A stretch of 64,000 nt of DNA from Patiria pectinifera. Lineage: Eukaryota > Echinodermata > Asteroidea > Valvatida > Asterinidae. Position 1 is the first letter of the stretch; each line of letters starts with the position of its first letter. Below are positions 54,901 through 63,480 of the stretch, in pieces. Location: positions 35,608,900-35,672,899 of the forward strand of contig CM057149.1 of assembly GCA_029964075.1 (NCBI GenBank). Reading direction: 5' to 3'. The notes beneath the pieces were generated by a model that was not told the DNA's origin, searched no databases, and saw nothing but the letters and a program-made list of their open reading frames with translations. The translations under genes and the position numbers were made by a program.

Positions 54901-57818
54901 ACACTCGCATCATACGTATATACATGGTGAACTTCAGTTGCCATCTTTTTGCAATTGGCAATCGAAAAACAACCTACTCGACAGTGTCCCTAATGCCATT
55001 ATGTCGCAGAACAGCAAAGCATTATTGATCTTTTCTCTCTTTTTCTTTAGTTCTTCAGATTCCAGTCCCAGCTCAGGCCAACGGAAACACAGCATTCTGA
55101 AAAGTCCCGATTCACCGCGTATGCCCTGCCCACAGCGTCGTGTCACATTCTCTTATGATCTAGACACGAGAGTGGAATACCAGTGCTCCGACTCGGATTC
55201 GGATTTCGGTCTAGAGGAGCCCAAACGGCACACGGTTTGCAGCGGCGAGATAGCCCGTGATGGCAAAGGAGAAGGGGTGTTCCTCGATGGCAATCGCAAG
55301 AACAGAGCCTTCAAGGGACGCCTGGCGAGCAGGGATGATAAGAAGTTGTCCTTTCCCAATTTTGAGATGGAGGAGGACTATTTGCAGATGTGGCAGCATA
55401 TTTTAGGGGAGGGGCTGTTCTCCAGCATCTGCTGCGACCTGGCTAAGCTGGAGTGTGACTTTGATGATTTGGGCTCCGGATCACTAAAGAGCAGCAGCAG
55501 CAATGAGACGGTGGATCTCCTGGAGCAGCAGGGCAGCGGTGTCGACACCAGCGGCCATTGCTCTTATTCCAAGCAGACCCTGGAAGGTCCCTGCTTCAGC
55601 CTCCCAGGAAGGTGCGAGCTCAGATGCGATAAGAGCGGTTTATCCAGGACCCGCTTTGCCACAGTGCCGGGCTTCCGCTATGATTTCTACCAACCCAACT
55701 GGCAGGTCCAGGACACGGATTCTGCGATTAAGAATCGGCTCTCGGCCGAGTATGGATCAACCCCGCCCAAGACCAAGATAAGACCCATGTCAGAGCCGCC
55801 TCACACCAACTTCAAGGATGATGACTTGGCGGGTGGTGGAGCTGACAGCGGTGATGAGAAAACTTTCACAGAGTATTCTGAAATTGACTTAGTCGAGGCT
55901 CTTGTCCGTTCAGGTAAAAAGGATCCTGACAAAAGACCAGATGGTGAGGAAGCTCTCTATGATGAAGTAAATAATGAAGAGCTTGAGAACAAAGGAAATG
56001 AGGAGAAAGAGCACAGCAGAGAGTGCTCAGCTTCTGTAAAGACTCTTGCTGGAGGTTCAGCTAAGGTAAATGAAGACAGCTTTGATTCCAGCAGTGATGT
56101 GACTCTTGGCGATCCCTTTAGCTTGGACTCTGACATACTCCCCATTGACAGGTACCTGGAGAACCAGAGCCTTGCTGAAGACATTCTGAGCAGTTTTGGG
56201 ATCTATGAGAACAACATCATTGGCACTGCTCCTCTCAAACCGGTCCCGAGTGGCCCCTATGGAACGTTTTCCCTCCCGGGGGTCTCCATGGATGCCAGTG
56301 AGACCGACGACGTCTTCTTGGATGGTGACACGACTGTCAGCGATACTTACATCAACCACACTGCGATCAAAACAGATGGTGCACAGGTGGATGGCTATCA
56401 AACAAATGTCTCCAGCGCCCAGCAAGCAACTCAACAAGCGTTCTCCAAGGCCTTTGCCACCTTACGTGACACATCCTACATCTTTCGGTCCTCCCTCAAC
56501 AGCAGCCCAACCAGCTCAATCAGTTCCACCTCCCTCTCCCTTCCAGACTGGAGTGACCTGGAGGCTCTGAACGAGGAAGCCGAATCAGTGGCATCCATGG
56601 ACACGGTAACAACCCAGGACACTCCCCCAAACTCCGAGCCAGAGATGAGCGCCTCCTTCCACACCATCCCCAAGCAGCGCAAGCTGAACTTCATGCATCG
56701 CTTCTCAGAGCGCAAGACTCAGAACTTCCAACCTCCCCCAAAACCCCGCCGTACGTGGTACTACCGCTCCAGTGCTGACGTCCGCAAGAGTCTGGTGAGC
56801 TCCTTTGCGCCTGATATTGACGGCGTGCTGGGACCTGACGCACATTCTGTCCGCAGGTCCTCGTCCCGCAACAGCAAAAGGGGCATGAGCCTTCTGGCCT
56901 TCGGCAAGATGGGAATGAATGTCTCTTGTGACTCTGGTGTGGTGACAGGAGATGATGAAGAACCTCCGACAGGAAGCAGTCAAGAACCGTATCCTGTGGA
57001 GCACTTCTATGAAGAGGTTTACATGAGCAAGGCAGAACTTAAACCAACACTGTATGAGAGGATATCAAAGAAGGGCCATTACGCTGAGGTTAAGAAGGCC
57101 AACAAAGTCCAAGTTGCTGAGGATAATAGTTCAGAGGTGAGTTCCTTGTTAACCTTCCTATAAGTCCGCACTTCACAACTGTTAAGTTTGCAAAACTAAT
57201 TTTGCCCATAGGGTTAGCACGCACATTTCAAATTCTTTTGAGGTAATCTTCTGTGGAGTATGGAGAACACTTCAAATCCCTGCCAAATTCTTTTGTTTGG
57301 TTGAGCTCAGGGGAAGCAGGCAGATCCGGTTAGGCATCACTGCTCTCCGGTGTGCTGTTTTTTGAGAAGTGACTCTCTGTGTGACACAGTTACTTGTACA
57401 CCTCACATCCCATCATCTGAAACTGACCTATTGCTCTGAATATTGACTTCCCACTATTTGATTCCAGTCCTACCTTCACTTTGAGCAAGGTTTCCGTCAT
57501 TAAATCGGTAGGTACTTCTCCGGGTAATTGCAAATGATCCTACGTGACTTCAAAACAAACGTGTTCATCCAATGCTTCAAATCTCTCTTGTCGGCAGGCC
57601 ACCTACACCGTCTGCACCCTCTGGGTCAACAAGCACTGCGTGGAGGCGTTAGTGACCTTTGACCACCTGACCAAGCAGCTGGTCTCCCCGTACTCCATCC
57701 TACCGGCGGTCAGGGAGCTGGAAGGGACTCGCAAGTCCAGCCTGGGCGATGATCTGGAAGAGATGGAGAATGACTACCCCGCCTGGACCAGCATCCTCAA
57801 TGTCTTGGCAACCGATGA
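27242..57818 (+). CDS. Large ARM-like scaffold-type protein of unrecognised family (gene span, partial)
   Basis: Ten exons join in one frame: 27242-27414, 30087-30311, 38034-38135, 39130-39312, 43306-43455, 45945-46151, 47419-47566, 52475-52655, 55051-57136 and 57598-57818. This gives about 1220 residues, incomplete at both ends. Exons 3-8 encode hydrophobic helices spaced like Armadillo/HEAT repeats (for example VIKVLLDLLRFSP, GIQVLLRTLEAHI, IVQAVCGVLANV). The large ninth exon is disordered, acidic and serine-rich, with RVTF (a possible PP1 docking site), PPPKPRR (a possible SH3 ligand) and several acidic tyrosine sites. The last exon is folded and conserved-looking. A signalling scaffold or kinase-linked protein is possible, but I do not recognise the family. 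Exon 1 is the least certain member. The last donor is in phase 2, so more exons must follow. Confidence 0.75.
27808..28004. mobile_element. CCCTAAC-ended MITE, copy 1
   Basis: It begins CCCTAACCAAACTC and ends GAGTTAGGG. It is preceded by CTAA and followed by TTAA, and is nearly identical to 33511-33724 except for a short internal deletion. TTAA with CCCT...AGGG ends suggests a piggyBac-type or other TTAA-targeting family. Confidence 0.75.
28022..29460. other. Intron 1 of gene 3, no recognised exon
   Basis: Non-coding by inspection. A short echo of the MITE end (AGTAGGGAGTTAAGGTTAA) is at about 28408. Nothing else was recognised. Confidence 0.4.
29465..29693. mobile_element. CCCTGCTGAATCC inverted-repeat MITE
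   Basis: It begins CCCTGCTGAATCCAACAG and ends CTGTTGGATTTAGCAGGG, with further internal copies of GTTGGATTCAGCAG. The left flank is CTAA and the right flank TAGT, so the target duplication is unclear. The ends resemble the element at 38197-38391. Confidence 0.7.
29712..29995 (+). mobile_element. tRNA-derived SINE with AAT tail
   Basis: The RNA polymerase III promoter is intact: box A TGGCGTAGCGG (29720-29730) and box B GGTTCGAATCC (29762-29772). A tRNA-unrelated body follows, then a tail of AATAATAATAATAA. It resembles SINEs known in echinoderms and other invertebrates. It lies in the intron before the exon at 30087. Confidence 0.85.
30087..30311 (+). CDS. Gene 3 exon, acidic serine-rich segment
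   Basis: 75 codons in phase 0, with acceptor CGTCAG and donor GAG|GTGAGA. The product contains TTEQALLLEDGGG, SSSVSSSRPDSLNLDGWCVV and KEMLQHLSRPDE. An upstream acceptor, TTTGTAG at 30075, would need phase 1. The phase-0 choice fits the preceding exon. Confidence 0.78.
30399..30766. mobile_element. MITE with ~58-bp inverted ends
   Basis: The left end CAATTCGGGTGATTCACAAT and the right end ATTGTGAATCGCCCGAATTG are reverse complements with one mismatch. The homology continues inward through CCACCAAGAGTTTG and GAGTTCATTTT. It is 368 bp and non-coding, starting about 90 bp downstream of the exon at 30087-30311. Confidence 0.8.
30767..32924. other. Intron of gene 3, no recognised exon
   Basis: AT-rich, with several poly-A, poly-T and poly-C runs. 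No exon or bounded repeat was recognised. Confidence 0.4.
32925..33470. repeat. ~117-bp tandem repeat, about five units
   Basis: The anchor CCTCCACTGTG or its variant recurs at 32992, 33111, 33227, 33343 and 33459, a spacing of 119, 116, 116 and 116 bp. Units share CAATCCTACAAAATCCTCCA and CTCTTTGTACCTACCAAG. The first unit is the most diverged. The array leads into the TTAA-flanked MITE at 33511. Confidence 0.88.
33511..33724. mobile_element. TTAA-flanked CCCTAAC MITE, copy 2
   Basis: TTAA (33507-33510), CCCTAACCGAACTC ... GAGTTAGGG, then TTAA (33725-33728). Its sequence is close to 27808-28004. TTAA duplication with CCCT ends is the piggyBac pattern, though other TTAA-using superfamilies exist. 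Confidence 0.8.
34220..36177. mobile_element. 2-kb non-autonomous DNA element with GGTAACGGAAGGAC motifs
   Basis: The ends are GGGCAATTCCAC (34220-34231) and its exact complement GTGGAATTGCCC (36166-36177). ATCA flanks both sides, a possible 4-bp target duplication. The 14-mer GGTAACGGAAGGAC occurs at the left end, near 34411, twice in tandem near 34611, in opposed orientation near 35610-35650, and near 35805. These look like spaced binding sites for the mobilising transposase. No transposase frame is seen. Confidence 0.75.
36343..37633. mobile_element. hAT-type element built from GAGTAC repeats
   Basis: It starts CAGTGTTGTAGT and ends ACTACAACACTG, perfect 12-bp inverted ends. It is flanked by the exact 8-bp direct repeat GCTAGGAA (36335-36342 and 37634-37641), which identifies a hAT. 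Three blocks of GAGTAC or GTACTC hexamers lie at about 36345-36530, 36745-36890 and 37575-37625. An inner inverted pair (about 36895-36942 and 37530-37578, with TAGTCGTAGCCTTGTTGCCA) suggests a nested second element. It is non-coding. Confidence 0.85.
38034..38135 (+). CDS. Gene 3 exon, helical segment
   Basis: 34 codons in phase 0, with acceptor TTGGCAG and donor CAG|GTACAA. It encodes IASLAASYLTRQLFSILEDI and LDQSVVDQIFKAVQ, two amphipathic helices of ARM/HEAT type. Confidence 0.8.
38197..38391. mobile_element. CCCTAAC MITE with GCCAAATGCAAC repeats
   Basis: It begins CCCTAACCCCC after CTAA and ends CATTTGGCAGGG before TTAA. CTGCCAAATGCAAC is repeated internally in both orientations. It starts only about 60 bp after the exon at 38034-38135. 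Confidence 0.65.
39130..39312 (+). CDS. Gene 3 exon, acidic then helical
   Basis: 61 codons in phase 0, with acceptor AATTCAG and donor CCG|GTGAGT. It encodes an acidic helix (EKILRNFIAELNEEQDHEQR), a linker, and VIKVLLDLLRFSP, which resembles the third helix of an ARM repeat. Confidence 0.83.
39492..39959. mobile_element. TA-flanked palindromic MITE (Tc1/mariner type), 468 bp
   Basis: It is flanked by TA on both sides (39490-39491 and 39960-39961). Its ends are CAGCCTGTCTAAAAAAAAAA and TTTTTTTGAGACAGGCCG, continuing through GGTACAATC/GATTGTACC. The interior is also an inverted repeat (GCTTTTGTCAATTCAGAGAT near 39631 against its complement near 39794-39820), so most of the element can fold on itself. 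Superfamily is inferred from TA and end type. Confidence 0.8.
40085..40388 (-). mobile_element. tRNA-derived SINE with conserved central region
   Basis: On the minus strand, box A TGGTCCAATGG (complement of 40368-40378) and box B GGTTCGAATCC (complement of 40318-40328) are both intact. The body downstream contains GAGCAAGGCACTTTACC, GTTAAAGAACCCAGTAACAC and GCAGCACCTGGTAAA. This is a typical long SINE of invertebrate deuterostomes. It lies in the intron between 39312 and 43306. Confidence 0.85.
40389..43305. other. Intron of gene 3, no recognised exon
   Basis: Mostly AT-rich. A small CGGGTCGG-type low-complexity patch and a relative of the 881 repeat (about 40776-40800) are present. No exon was seen. 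Confidence 0.4.
43306..43455 (+). CDS. Gene 3 exon, helical segment
   Basis: 50 codons in phase 0, with acceptor TTGCCAG and donor CTG|GTGATT. It encodes VFVNVHFLRDHLPITSWSVY and QQAVMNLSLESVGLSKLFHF. An overlapping frame in another phase is a shadow. Confidence 0.82.
44312..44766. mobile_element. TTAA-flanked MITE with CCCTAAAGGGGCCGG ends
   Basis: TTAA (44308-44311), CCCTAAAGGGGCCGG ... CCGGCCCCTTTAGGG, then TTAA (44767-44770). Perfect inverted ends of at least 15 bp are followed inward by GGGCGGAATCCGCCCCCC palindromes at both sides. It is 455 bp and piggyBac-like by target and ends. It is non-coding. Confidence 0.85.
45945..46151 (+). CDS. Gene 3 exon, ARM-like (copied at 58563)
   Basis: 69 codons in phase 0, with acceptor AAACCAG and donor AAG|GTAAGG. 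It encodes VEHNILWVTLLSLLSQRPVD, LKVAATVLGTMAVHVGSAEV and GCRVLEPLAKFRPTPLQK, two to three helices typical of ARM repeats. Codon use is very GC-rich. Confidence 0.88.
46440..46715 (-). mobile_element. tRNA-derived SINE (copied at 58975)
   Basis: The minus strand contains a box-B-like GGGTTCAAACC (complement of 46659-46669), a degraded box A near GTGGTCCAATG, and a body with GGGCAAGACACTTTAC and CAAAGCGCTTTGAGATCGT. It belongs to a family with relatives at 40085, 51118 and 63222. It is present in both duplicated copies, so it was inserted before they separated. Confidence 0.75.
47419..47566 (+). CDS. Gene 3 exon, ARM-like (copied at 60057)
   Basis: 49 codons plus one base, with acceptor ATCCCAG and donor G|GTATGT. 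It encodes GIQVLLRTLEAHISDPPIVQ and AVCGVLANVTSTMVQF, a good ARM-repeat pattern. The phase-1 end fits the exon at 52475. Confidence 0.88.
48280..49105. other. ~825-bp segment present only in copy 1 of the duplication
   Basis: Sequence flanking this segment (GGACTTTTAGTAA and AGAGAGTTTTTGGACTG) is contiguous in the second copy at about 61098-61112. The segment is thus an insertion here or a deletion there. It is AT-rich and no element ends are recognised. Confidence 0.75.
49106..51117. other. Intron of gene 3, duplicated at 61110-63200
   Basis: Non-coding. A small tandem repeat of TTTCCTGAAATGGAATTCAGGA type is at 49915-49975. The whole stretch has a close counterpart in the second copy. Confidence 0.6.
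51118..51345 (-). mobile_element. tRNA-like SINE fragment
   Basis: The minus strand has box B GGTTCGAATCC (complement of 51261-51271), then GTGTCCTTGGGCAAGGCACTT and a tail ending in TTATTTATTTATTT-type sequence. Counterparts in the second copy are split between 63185-63240 and 63865-64000. Confidence 0.72.
51346..52474. other. Intron of gene 3 with a long poly-A run
   Basis: No exon was recognised. A run of about 28 A lies at 51946-51973, perhaps the tail of an old retrotransposed sequence. Confidence 0.4.
52475..52655 (+). CDS. Gene 3 exon, helical segment
   Basis: The acceptor CCGCCAG is entered in phase 1 and gives GYPEEEAERLVMMSMVITDY, then KENGLALLDRAGAMYRDN and FYRIMACFGYHSPIPR-type text. 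The donor AG|GTCTGT is in phase 2. Both phases match the neighbouring exons exactly, which supports the chain. Confidence 0.85.
52796..53381. mobile_element. MITE with GCACCCGATTTCATGAAACGC ends
   Basis: The left end GCACCCGATTTCATGAAACG and the right end GCGCTTCGTGAAATTAGGTGC are imperfect reverse complements. Inner parts also pair (TCGTAACTTATGATG and its relatives). It is 586 bp, with no clear target duplication. Confidence 0.68.
53382..55050. other. Intron of gene 3 before the large exon
   Basis: No exon was recognised. The last part is a good pyrimidine tract (TTTTCTCTCTTTTTCTTTAG) leading to the exon at 55051. Confidence 0.5.
55051..57136 (+). CDS. Gene 3 large exon, disordered motif-rich region
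   Basis: 2086 bp, entered in phase 2 and left in phase 0 at GAG|GTGAGT: 695 codons without a stop. The region is rich in S, E and D and poor in hydrophobic runs. Motifs seen: KHSILKSPDSP (serine-proline sites), QRRVTF at about 55133-55150 (RVxF-type PP1 docking), a CSDSDSD acidic run, PPPKPRR near 56735-56752 (SH3-type), and acidic tyrosines such as FTEYSEIDL, ALYDEV, HFYEEVY and GHYAEV (possible SH2 sites when phosphorylated). This reads as a regulatory scaffold tail. The functions of the motifs are inferred from short patterns. Confidence 0.88.
57466..57545. repeat. Fragment of the 12063/19040 dispersed repeat
   Basis: It contains CCTACCTTCACTTTG, AAATCGGTAGGTACTT and CGGGTAATTGCAAATG, the same order as 12560-13000 and 22590-22680. 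It lies inside the intron just before the exon at 57598. Confidence 0.7.
57598..57818 (+). CDS. Gene 3 exon, C-terminal folded segment
   Basis: 73 codons plus two bases, with acceptor TCGGCAG and donor GA|GTAAGT in phase 2. It encodes ATYTVCTLWVNKHCVEALVT, HLTKQLVSPYSILPAVRELE and MENDYPAWTSILNVLATD. GC-rich codon use and no low complexity suggest a conserved domain. No stop is reached, so at least one phase-2-compatible exon must follow, either in the gap or beyond. Confidence 0.85.
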
Positions 57819-58062
57819 GTAAGTGGCAATGGTGATGTCAAGTCAGTTATTTTCTTAAGTCCAATATATAGGCTCGCAAGAACAGTGGACGTCGCCATAC
57901 CAAACATTGCGATACCGAACATTAGGCTATACTGAATATCGTCCTTTGCTCCCAATTTTTGTGTACAAACGCATCGAACATTGTTATTGAAAATGTCAAC
58001 AGAAGAGCAACAAGTGGCTATTATTTTCCCAGGAATAGAACTAAGGGAAAAGCTACCCATTG

Positions 58063-58562
58063 NNNNNNNNNNNNNNNNNNNNNNNNNNNNNNNNNNNNNN
58101 NNNNNNNNNNNNNNNNNNNNNNNNNNNNNNNNNNNNNNNNNNNNNNNNNNNNNNNNNNNNNNNNNNNNNNNNNNNNNNNNNNNNNNNNNNNNNNNNNNNN
58201 NNNNNNNNNNNNNNNNNNNNNNNNNNNNNNNNNNNNNNNNNNNNNNNNNNNNNNNNNNNNNNNNNNNNNNNNNNNNNNNNNNNNNNNNNNNNNNNNNNNN
58301 NNNNNNNNNNNNNNNNNNNNNNNNNNNNNNNNNNNNNNNNNNNNNNNNNNNNNNNNNNNNNNNNNNNNNNNNNNNNNNNNNNNNNNNNNNNNNNNNNNNN
58401 NNNNNNNNNNNNNNNNNNNNNNNNNNNNNNNNNNNNNNNNNNNNNNNNNNNNNNNNNNNNNNNNNNNNNNNNNNNNNNNNNNNNNNNNNNNNNNNNNNNN
58501 NNNNNNNNNNNNNNNNNNNNNNNNNNNNNNNNNNNNNNNNNNNNNNNNNNNNNNNNNNNNNN
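58063..58562. other. Assembly gap, exactly 500 N
   Basis: A placeholder of the same length as the gap at 11563. The sequence to its right restarts inside an exon already present at 46031. Confidence 0.98.
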
Positions 58563-58685
58563 CTCAAGGTCGCGGCCACGGTGCTGGGCACCATGGCGGT
58601 CCATGTGGGCTCGGCCGAGGTCCAGCTGTGCGGCTGCCGGGTGCTGGAGCCCCTGGCCAAGTTCAGGCCCACGCCGTTGCAAAAG
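58563..58685 (+). pseudogene. Second copy of the 45945-46151 exon, 5' part in gap
   Basis: It matches 46029-46151. The four base differences I count (GCT/GCC, AGG/CGG, CCT/CCC, TTA/TTG) are all synonymous. The donor AAG|GTAAGG is intact. If its acceptor is phase 0 like the first copy, it cannot follow the phase-2 donor at 57818. It is most likely the other haplotype of the same exon rather than an extra exon or true pseudogene. Confidence 0.7.
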
Positions 58686-58974
58686 GTAAGGATTCAGCAT
58701 TGTTTCTAGCCTTGAATGCACGGCTGTGTATGCGATGTAACAGTGTGTCATTGCTGGCCCAGGCCGAGGAGCACAGCCTACCGAGCTCCACGTCGTCCAC
58801 ACACGGCGAAACCCCGATCCGATCGCATGCACGCGAAGCCTACAATGTATTCACGCACTACCCCCATGACCCATGAAGTCCCATCCCGCGTTCATGTGTG
58901 TATGCATGTGCATGTGGGATTCACCTAGGATCACAGCCTTGATTATTCTGTAACTTCAGGGTTTTGCAGTTATG

Positions 58975-59250
58975 TTATGTAATAATGACTTTATACCAAC
59001 GATCTCAAAGCGCTTTGCAGTTAAAATCCCTGTTCATCAAGTCATGAGACAAATTTTTGCAGCAGCTCGAGATCAGGGCATTCTGGTCTCTACCTTCGCA
59101 GGTACCCATTTAAACACCTGGGTGGAGAGAGGGAATGGTAGTAAAGTGTCTTGCCCAAGAACACAAGCACCATGTTCCCCGTCAGGGTTTGAACCCACGT
59201 GCCATTGCTAACCAACACTTAACATTGGACCACAGCACTCCACAATGTTA
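58975..59250 (-). mobile_element. tRNA-derived SINE, second copy
   Basis: Counterpart of 46440-46715, with the same body and the same position relative to the exon. Scattered substitutions separate the two. Confidence 0.75.
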
Positions 59251-60056
59251 ATGATATGAGCTGCTTACGATTGATCAGGATCTGACTTGCCCTTGATTGG
59301 ACTTGCCACGCTTTATAAACATATTGCTTAGGAAATTTATGTACTACATGTAAGTGTGAATTGGCTGAGAACCAGTTACAAGAAAATTACATTGTATGAT
59401 AGTTTAATGGCTCGTTATCTGTTATTGCCCAACAAGCAATATTTGCGTGTACCAAATTTCTCATTGACAAATTTGTGTGATAACTAACGGTTATGAAACA
59501 ACTAGGTAAAGTGCCGTGGAGCTGCTAAGAAAACAATGTCGTTCAATATTTGTGCTGAGCATTAATCTCCCGAGTACTGTTCATGATCAGTTTGTCTTAC
59601 AAGTTTGGCTTTTGTGTTTAAACAAATACGTATACTTAGCAATAGCGTGAAACGGGCCAGTGGTTGCCTATATATTTATATATGCTACCTGTCACCTCAA
59701 ATTGTGTGTGATACATGCAATCAATTGTTTTCCTCCAATGTAAGATTTTTCACTTCATAATTCTTTGAATATCAAGCAATTTTGGCAATTTGTTTATGAT
59801 ACATTCATAAGAATTTAGTTAACAAAATGTTTTGAAATGATCTTTGATTAGAGTATTTATTTATTGTTTTATTTAGACAGGGTAGCGTCATTAGTTAAAA
59901 AACGCTATTACTGAGGGCCCTGTATAAAATGATAAGAATAAAATAAAAGTAAAGTAACCTTTCAGGGAAAGGTTTCACAGCTAATAATCCAATTTAAAAT
60001 TCACAGCTTATCCACTGACCTCGACCCCCATTTTTGTCTTCATCCCTCAATCCCAG

Positions 60057-60204
60057 GCCCCAGTCAGAGAGAGTGGCATACAGGTTCTTCTCAGGACCTT
60101 GGAGGCCCACATCAGTGATCCCCCCATCGTCCAAGCCGTCTGTGGGGTGCTAGCCAACGTGACTAGCACCATGGTGCAGTTCACCTCATGGGCTGTGCAG
60201 CAAG
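60057..60204 (+). pseudogene. Second copy of the 47419-47566 exon
   Basis: 148 bp, nearly identical to the first copy, with intact acceptor ATCCCAG and donor G|GTATGT. The reading frame is unchanged. See the duplication entry: a retained haplotype is the likeliest explanation, so this should not be counted as an additional ARM repeat without evidence. Confidence 0.7.
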
Positions 60205-60696
60205 GTATGTAAAGCCGCATCTGAATTAGGCGGCTACGGCTAGCGGTAACACACATGTCTATGGAAAGTGTCTTGAGCCGTTCCATAGGCACATGTGTAA
60301 TTGGTAGCCGTAGTCGAGTAATTAAAACTCAGCCTAGCCATCCTTTCAATCAGTACATCAAGTTATGGACATTCTTTTTCAATTCCTTTGGCTTTTAACA
60401 GTAGTGCACCAATGGCAACTAAGAAGACCCAACTAGTTTGTGCACAGTCAGAATAAAAAAAGTTGTGCCTACTTTGTGCCGTAAGTGCACGAACACCCAC
60501 TCTTGTTTTACTGTACTCTCGAGGACAATGCTTTGTGTTTTCCTTTGTCCCTGTAATATAAGACTCTCCCATAGACTAAGCACACAAACTTACTACAGAG
60601 GACCGTTTCCAACAAAAGACCCAACTCCTGAGGACTGAAAGGATCTGTTGTTCTCCTTTTGTGTGTCGGTCCTCGGGTGTTATGTAGAACACGTAC

Positions 60697-60885
60697 AGAC
60701 AAGCGCGTTCACACCGTCGATCGTGGATGTCCTATTGTCCCTCTTTTGTTTGTACTCTTCAGGAAGACTCCCATAGGTTTTGTACACGACCCCAATCGTG
60801 GACGTATGCTGGGAATCGTGGACGATATTGTTCTTTTTTGTTCTCTGGAATTTTTTGTCCACAGTTTGAATAGATGAACACGCCC
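60697..60885. repeat. Insertion specific to the second copy, related to 9115-9245
   Basis: This segment is absent from copy 1, where TAGAACACGTACA joins directly to TGTGCGCACGCAG at about 48060. It shares ATTGTCCCTCTTTTGTTTGT, GGAAGAC and TTTTGTACACGA with 9132-9195, so it belongs to a dispersed repeat family. Confidence 0.7.
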
Positions 60886-63221
60886 GTGTGTGCATGCAGT
60901 GTGTCCCCCACTGGAGCTTTTGAAAGTCGTACAAAAGCTGTTTGTGAATAGATTCACAGCTACAAAATGCTGATACAAACTCTCCTGGGCACACAAATAC
61001 AACAGGGTTGTAGGGGAAATGGTGTAAATGACTCCTTGGTGTTGGCTGATTTTAAATTTGACTTCCTCCCAACACATATCCACGACAGGAACATTTTAGG
61101 ACTTTTAGTAAAGAGAGTTTTTGGACTGTATTCCTGTCTCCCAAATCCCCTGTCAACATTTTGTTCAAACTGTTTTCGTGTGAAACGGAGAGCGTCTGAC
61201 TTTTCAAGGCAAAGGCTTGCGGTTTGATCCCTTGGCATTAATCTTACGCCGAGTGGCTCGTGGGTGGACGCTCAGCAACAGCTGAGCAATGAGTCAAGAC
61301 TTTTACTGACGATTTTTAAAGACTTCAAAGACATTGAGTAATAAATGGAGGCTGATTGTCTTAAAAAAGATCAGTGGCTTGATCAAGTAACGACGCAACT
61401 CCAAAGTTGCATTTACGGCCCGCTGATTTTCCGGAATTAACCCTTAGAGTGATTTATTAGGAACCTTCATCTTTCTGGCAACATCATTCGGTAAACTGTA
61501 CACAAAAACTGTAAGACTCTGACTATTGGTGGTATGCCTAACCCCATGTACATGACAAACATAATCAGTATTCACTCCAACAGATTCCAACAAACCCTGG
61601 TGTTGGAGTTTGACTGGATGGGGATGGTTAGGGTTCATGGAATTTATCAGTCGAAGTGGAGTTTGGCTTTTTGGAAAAACCGTGTAATGTGTACACAGAC
61701 ATGCAAAACATTGGTAATTGAATATTTTCTGCACACATTTTTTTAAATTCAAAGCATAAGTTGTACAGTGTGGGCAGTTTTGTTTACTAAAATTCTTTAC
61801 CAAAATTGTTTGGCAGAAAACGTCCAGCCATTTTCAGTTGACATCAACTGTAGAAAAATGGAAACGGAATGCAGAAAACCGATTTCCTTTCTCAGTTTCA
61901 AGGTTAAAATAGATTTTAGAATTTCCTGAAATGGAATTCAGGATTTCCTGAAATAGAATTCAAGATTTCCGGAAGTGGAAAAAGAAAATGATACGGAAAA
62001 TCAACAGCCCTAGTTGTGAAGTTGATAGTTGACTTTCCCCATGCACTATACATGTGTGAGCCAATTTGAAGGGGGTGGGGTTTAAACTTTCAAATTTTGG
62101 GGGGTGATTTGACATGAAATAACCCAAGGGAGAAAAATTTAAATAGGTACATAAAATTATAAATGAAACATATGCTTGTTAATCATGCAAGTTAAAAAAA
62201 AAATTAATTCATATCCCGGAGGGGTTGAAATAGGATATTCTACATTTCCACTTCTAATTTCTTCATAGTAGTCGGACTGAATTCACCATCACACATAACA
62301 CTGAACAGTCATCTTTCAATTGAAAATTAAAATCATTTTTCACCCTGTCAAGTGTTACTATTCTTGCCATGTGATCTAAAAATGGGGCCGAGTGCATCTC
62401 ACTGCGAGTGGCTTTATCAATACTTCCGCATTTTTTTCTTAAAATAGAAATGAGATTTTTATCTTCTTTATGTTTGAAGGATATGCTTAATTGATTGAAC
62501 GACATACTGATACTTCTTGTTTTTACCGTAAACTGTTTTTTAGACAATTTTTTTACATATTTTTAAGGGAAGTTGTTATCCACAAGGTAAAAGGCCTCTC
62601 ATGTTGGTGGAGCAAAAAAAGACAGAAAGATGCAATTTCTAAGAGAGATTCAGAAGAAATCTACTCGCACTTTGCTTAAAGGCATATAGGATCATTTGCA
62701 TTTATCCCAAGGTAACCTCCCAAATTATAAAAAAAGCTTACTTATTCCTCCATGCTTGAATTGTACTGGTACTATATACACCCCTTGAAATTATTCTGTC
62801 TGGCTTGCTGTCATCATGGAGGAATAAGAACACATCATTTAGCAAAAATCATAATGTAGGTGATTTTTCAACGATCAGACAGTTGACTGATTTTTGGAAA
62901 TAAAGGGTTCTGTTAAAACATTGTCAGGCTCTTTTGATGCTTTCTTGAAAAGTGTAATATCCACTGAGCTCAAACTTCAACAGGTTAGGTTTTGAACATT
63001 CTTCTTTGGATTTTAAGTGGTGTTGTCATTGGAAATAAACAAAATGCTTGAATAGCAAATGATCCTATATGTATGCCTTTAAATTGAGATAAATTATATG
63101 AATGGAGAAAGCAGGTTCTGGCATAAGAGTTCCACTACACATTGATTTAGTATGAGGGATGGAACTTGCTACAAAAAATAGAATAAATAAATAAATTGTA
63201 ATGCTTATAGCGCTTTCCATC

Positions 63222-63480
63222 GTATCAACAATCCCCGAAACGCTTTACAATGATTCCCCCTTCCATCAGCCCACGAGACCATGCGGCTGCCGATCTCACC
63301 GCACATTTGGTCCTCTAACCTCACAGGTACCCATTCATACTCTGGGTGGAGAGAGGCAATTGTAATAAAGTGTCTTGCCCAAGGGCACAAACACCATGTT
63401 CCTGGAAGGGTTCAAACCCACGTACCATCGTACATGAGTCAAACACTGTAACCACTGGACCATGGCATTCTACACATTCT
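63222..63480 (-). mobile_element. tRNA-derived SINE inside the copy-2-specific insertion
   Basis: The minus strand has a box-B-like GGGTTTGAACC region near 63408-63420, GGGCAAGACACTTTATTAC and TGGTCCAGTGGTTACAG-type box A near 63450. It is absent from copy 1, so it marks a recent difference between the copies. Confidence 0.65.

Noticed and set aside
56196..56570. Alternative frames inside the large gene 3 exon on both strands
   Set aside because: They are shadows of a 695-codon open frame that has matching splice phases.
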